A stretch of DNA of 53,862 nt from Candidatus Krumholzibacteriia bacterium (GTDB lineage: Bacteria > Krumholzibacteriota > Krumholzibacteriia > JAJRXK01). The notes under the pieces were generated by a model, which made no database searches, had not been told where the DNA came from, and saw only the letters and a program-made list of their open reading frames with translations. Position numbers and translations under genes: made by a program. Shown one piece after another: positions 53,129 to 53,862 of this stretch. The DNA is taken from assembly GCA_035268685.1 (NCBI GenBank), contig DATFKK010000157.1, positions 1-53,862 of the forward strand, in the 5' to 3' direction. Positions within the stretch are counted from its first letter, which is position 1. Every line of letters begins with the position of its first letter.

Positions 53129-53204
53129 TCTGCGCGGCGGCGCCGCGTGCACGCTTCTTGCGAGCCTCGCCCCGGGAATCCGCCCGGGACCTCTCCCGGA
53201 CCCG

Positions 53205-53236
53205 ACGCACCCCGTCGCGGAAGCACGCGGGGTGCG
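53205..53236 (+). terminator. Hairpin between recR and mglB
   Basis: CGCACCCCG (53205-53213) pairs with CGGGGTGCG (53228-53236) over a 14-base loop. It could end the dnaX-ybaB-recR transcript or form part of the mglB leader. The rest of 53129-53274 has no gene. Confidence 0.5.
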
Positions 53237-53274
53237 CGGTAACGATGCTCCTTGCACGGTCGGGTCGGTTGCAC

Positions 53275-53781
53275 ATGGTCAAAGCCGATTGGTCGATCTA
53301 CGAAGAAGACTACTGGGCGATGAACAGTGTCATGAGCGACCTGCTCAAGAGCTCGAACTCGCGCAGCAGCCTGTTGATCGACCGCACCGGACAGCTGATC
53401 ACCAACGTGGGCACGCCGCCCGACTTCGACGTGCAGGCCTTCGCGAGCCTGTGCGCCGCCGACTTCGAGGCCAACAACCAGTTGGCCCAGTTGATCGGCG
53501 AGAAGGACTTCTCGACGCTCTACCACCAGGGAGTGGAGGACAGCATGTACCTGGCCCGGATCGCGCGCGACGTGATCCTGGTGGTGCTGTTCGACAAGAG
53601 CACCACGCTGGGCCTGGTACGCCTGCGCGTGAAGCGCGCCGTCGACGAACTGTCGGCCATCGTGGAGCGCCTGTTCGAGAAGCTCGAGTATCGCAACGAG
53701 GAATACGACGAGAACGGTGGCATGGACGCCGAACTCGCCGAAGGGATCGAGTCGGAGATCGACAAGCTCTTCGCGGACTGA
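53275..53781 (+). CDS. mglB: MglB, roadblock/LC7 GTPase-activating protein
   Basis: A 168-residue protein with a roadblock fold: 'YEEDYWAMNSVMSDLLKSSNSRSSLLIDRTGQLIT' is the conserved MglB start, followed by 'QGVEDSMYLARIARDVILVVLFDK' and a helical acidic tail. It acts as a GAP for MglA, the small GTPase controlling cell polarity and motility. ATG 53275 has a weak ribosome site; ATG 53245 is an in-frame alternative. mglA follows after 24 bases. Confidence 0.92.
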   Translation: MVKADWSIYEEDYWAMNSVMSDLLKSSNSRSSLLIDRTGQLITNVGTPPDFDVQAFASLCAADFEANNQLAQLIGEKDFSTLYHQGVEDSMYLARIARDVILVVLFDKSTTLGLVRLRVKRAVDELSAIVERLFEKLEYRNEEYDENGGMDAELAEGIESEIDKLFAD

Positions 53782-53805
53782 CGAAACGGGAATCGGGGGA
53801 CGACC

Positions 53806-53862
53806 GTGTCGCTGATCAACTACTCGAGTCGCGAGATCAACTGCAAGATCGTGTACTACGGT
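53806..53862 (+). CDS. mglA: MglA small GTPase, N-terminal fragment (partial)
   Basis: Nineteen codons from GTG to the window end read 'SLINYSSREINCKIVYYG', the highly conserved N-terminus of MglA just before the P-loop. GGGGGA precedes the start. The GTPase core lies beyond the window. Confidence 0.92.
   Translation, partial: MSLINYSSREINCKIVYYG

Overview
The window is about 53.9 kb of dense, high-GC DNA from a double-membraned bacterium. It encodes many outer-membrane barrels, lipoproteins, a TonB-dependent receptor and an ExbB/ExbD pair. A secreted FG-GAP protein ends in a FlgD-like Ig tail, the window ends in mglB-mglA, and there are Pkn-type kinases and a SpoIVB-like S55 protein. Together these suggest an uncultured FCB-type lineage (Krumholzibacteriota/Eisenbacteria/Latescibacterota-like) or a deltaproteobacterium-like relative. 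That placement is inference. I see no phage, insertion sequence or CRISPR array. Genes often overlap by 1-4 bases (ATGA, GTGA, TTGA) and many start with GTG.

Layout. 1-7690 (+): a probable operon of SDR tail, KASIII-like enzyme, sodium symporter, acyl-CoA ligase, duplicated-domain lipoprotein, outer-membrane barrel and lipoprotein hydrolase; it looks like uptake and processing of an acyl or organic-acid substrate. 7677-9446 (-): a PRMT-like methyltransferase and an NRDE protein. 9630-13471 (+): a penicillin-acylase-family Ntn hydrolase and a GT39-like membrane protein. 13550-15483 (-): hflK-hflC. 15606-16253: a Nudix hydrolase. 16247-17914 (-): a Ser/Thr kinase. 18215-18385 (+): a 56-residue protein that reads as a bacterial histone, behind a good promoter. 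18551-19573 (-): a dipeptide epimerase. 19734-21257 (+): comM. 21307-22227 (-): a small barrel. 22401-30772 (+): the FG-GAP protein, a TonB-like protein, ExbB, ExbD, a lipoprotein, a barrel and a TPR protein. 30792-34798 (+): mnmA and an AsmA-like protein.

34807-35013 is an array of seven short palindromes ahead of tRNA-Ser(GCT) and tRNA-Arg(ACG). 35490-40222 (-): a 2H phosphoesterase, a second sodium symporter and a large acyl-activating/carrier/acyltransferase fusion. 40589-43978 (+): a candidate metal (zinc-like) uptake operon made of a small Cys/His protein, a His/Asp-rich lipoprotein and a TonB-dependent receptor. 44139-49091 (+): cyclophilin, S55-like protein, beta-propeller protein and tadA. 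Then follow tRNA-Ser(GGA), (CGA) and (TGA), a degenerate Smr protein (-), tRNA-Ala(CGC), SRP RNA, dnaX-ybaB-recR, and mglB-mglA cut by the window edge.

Four serine tRNAs with different anticodons lie in the window. It also encodes tadA together with its expected substrate tRNA-Arg(ACG). The observations most worth following are the histone-like protein, the KASIII homologue lacking two catalytic residues, the PRMT-like protein, the palindrome array and the His/Asp-rich metal-uptake operon.
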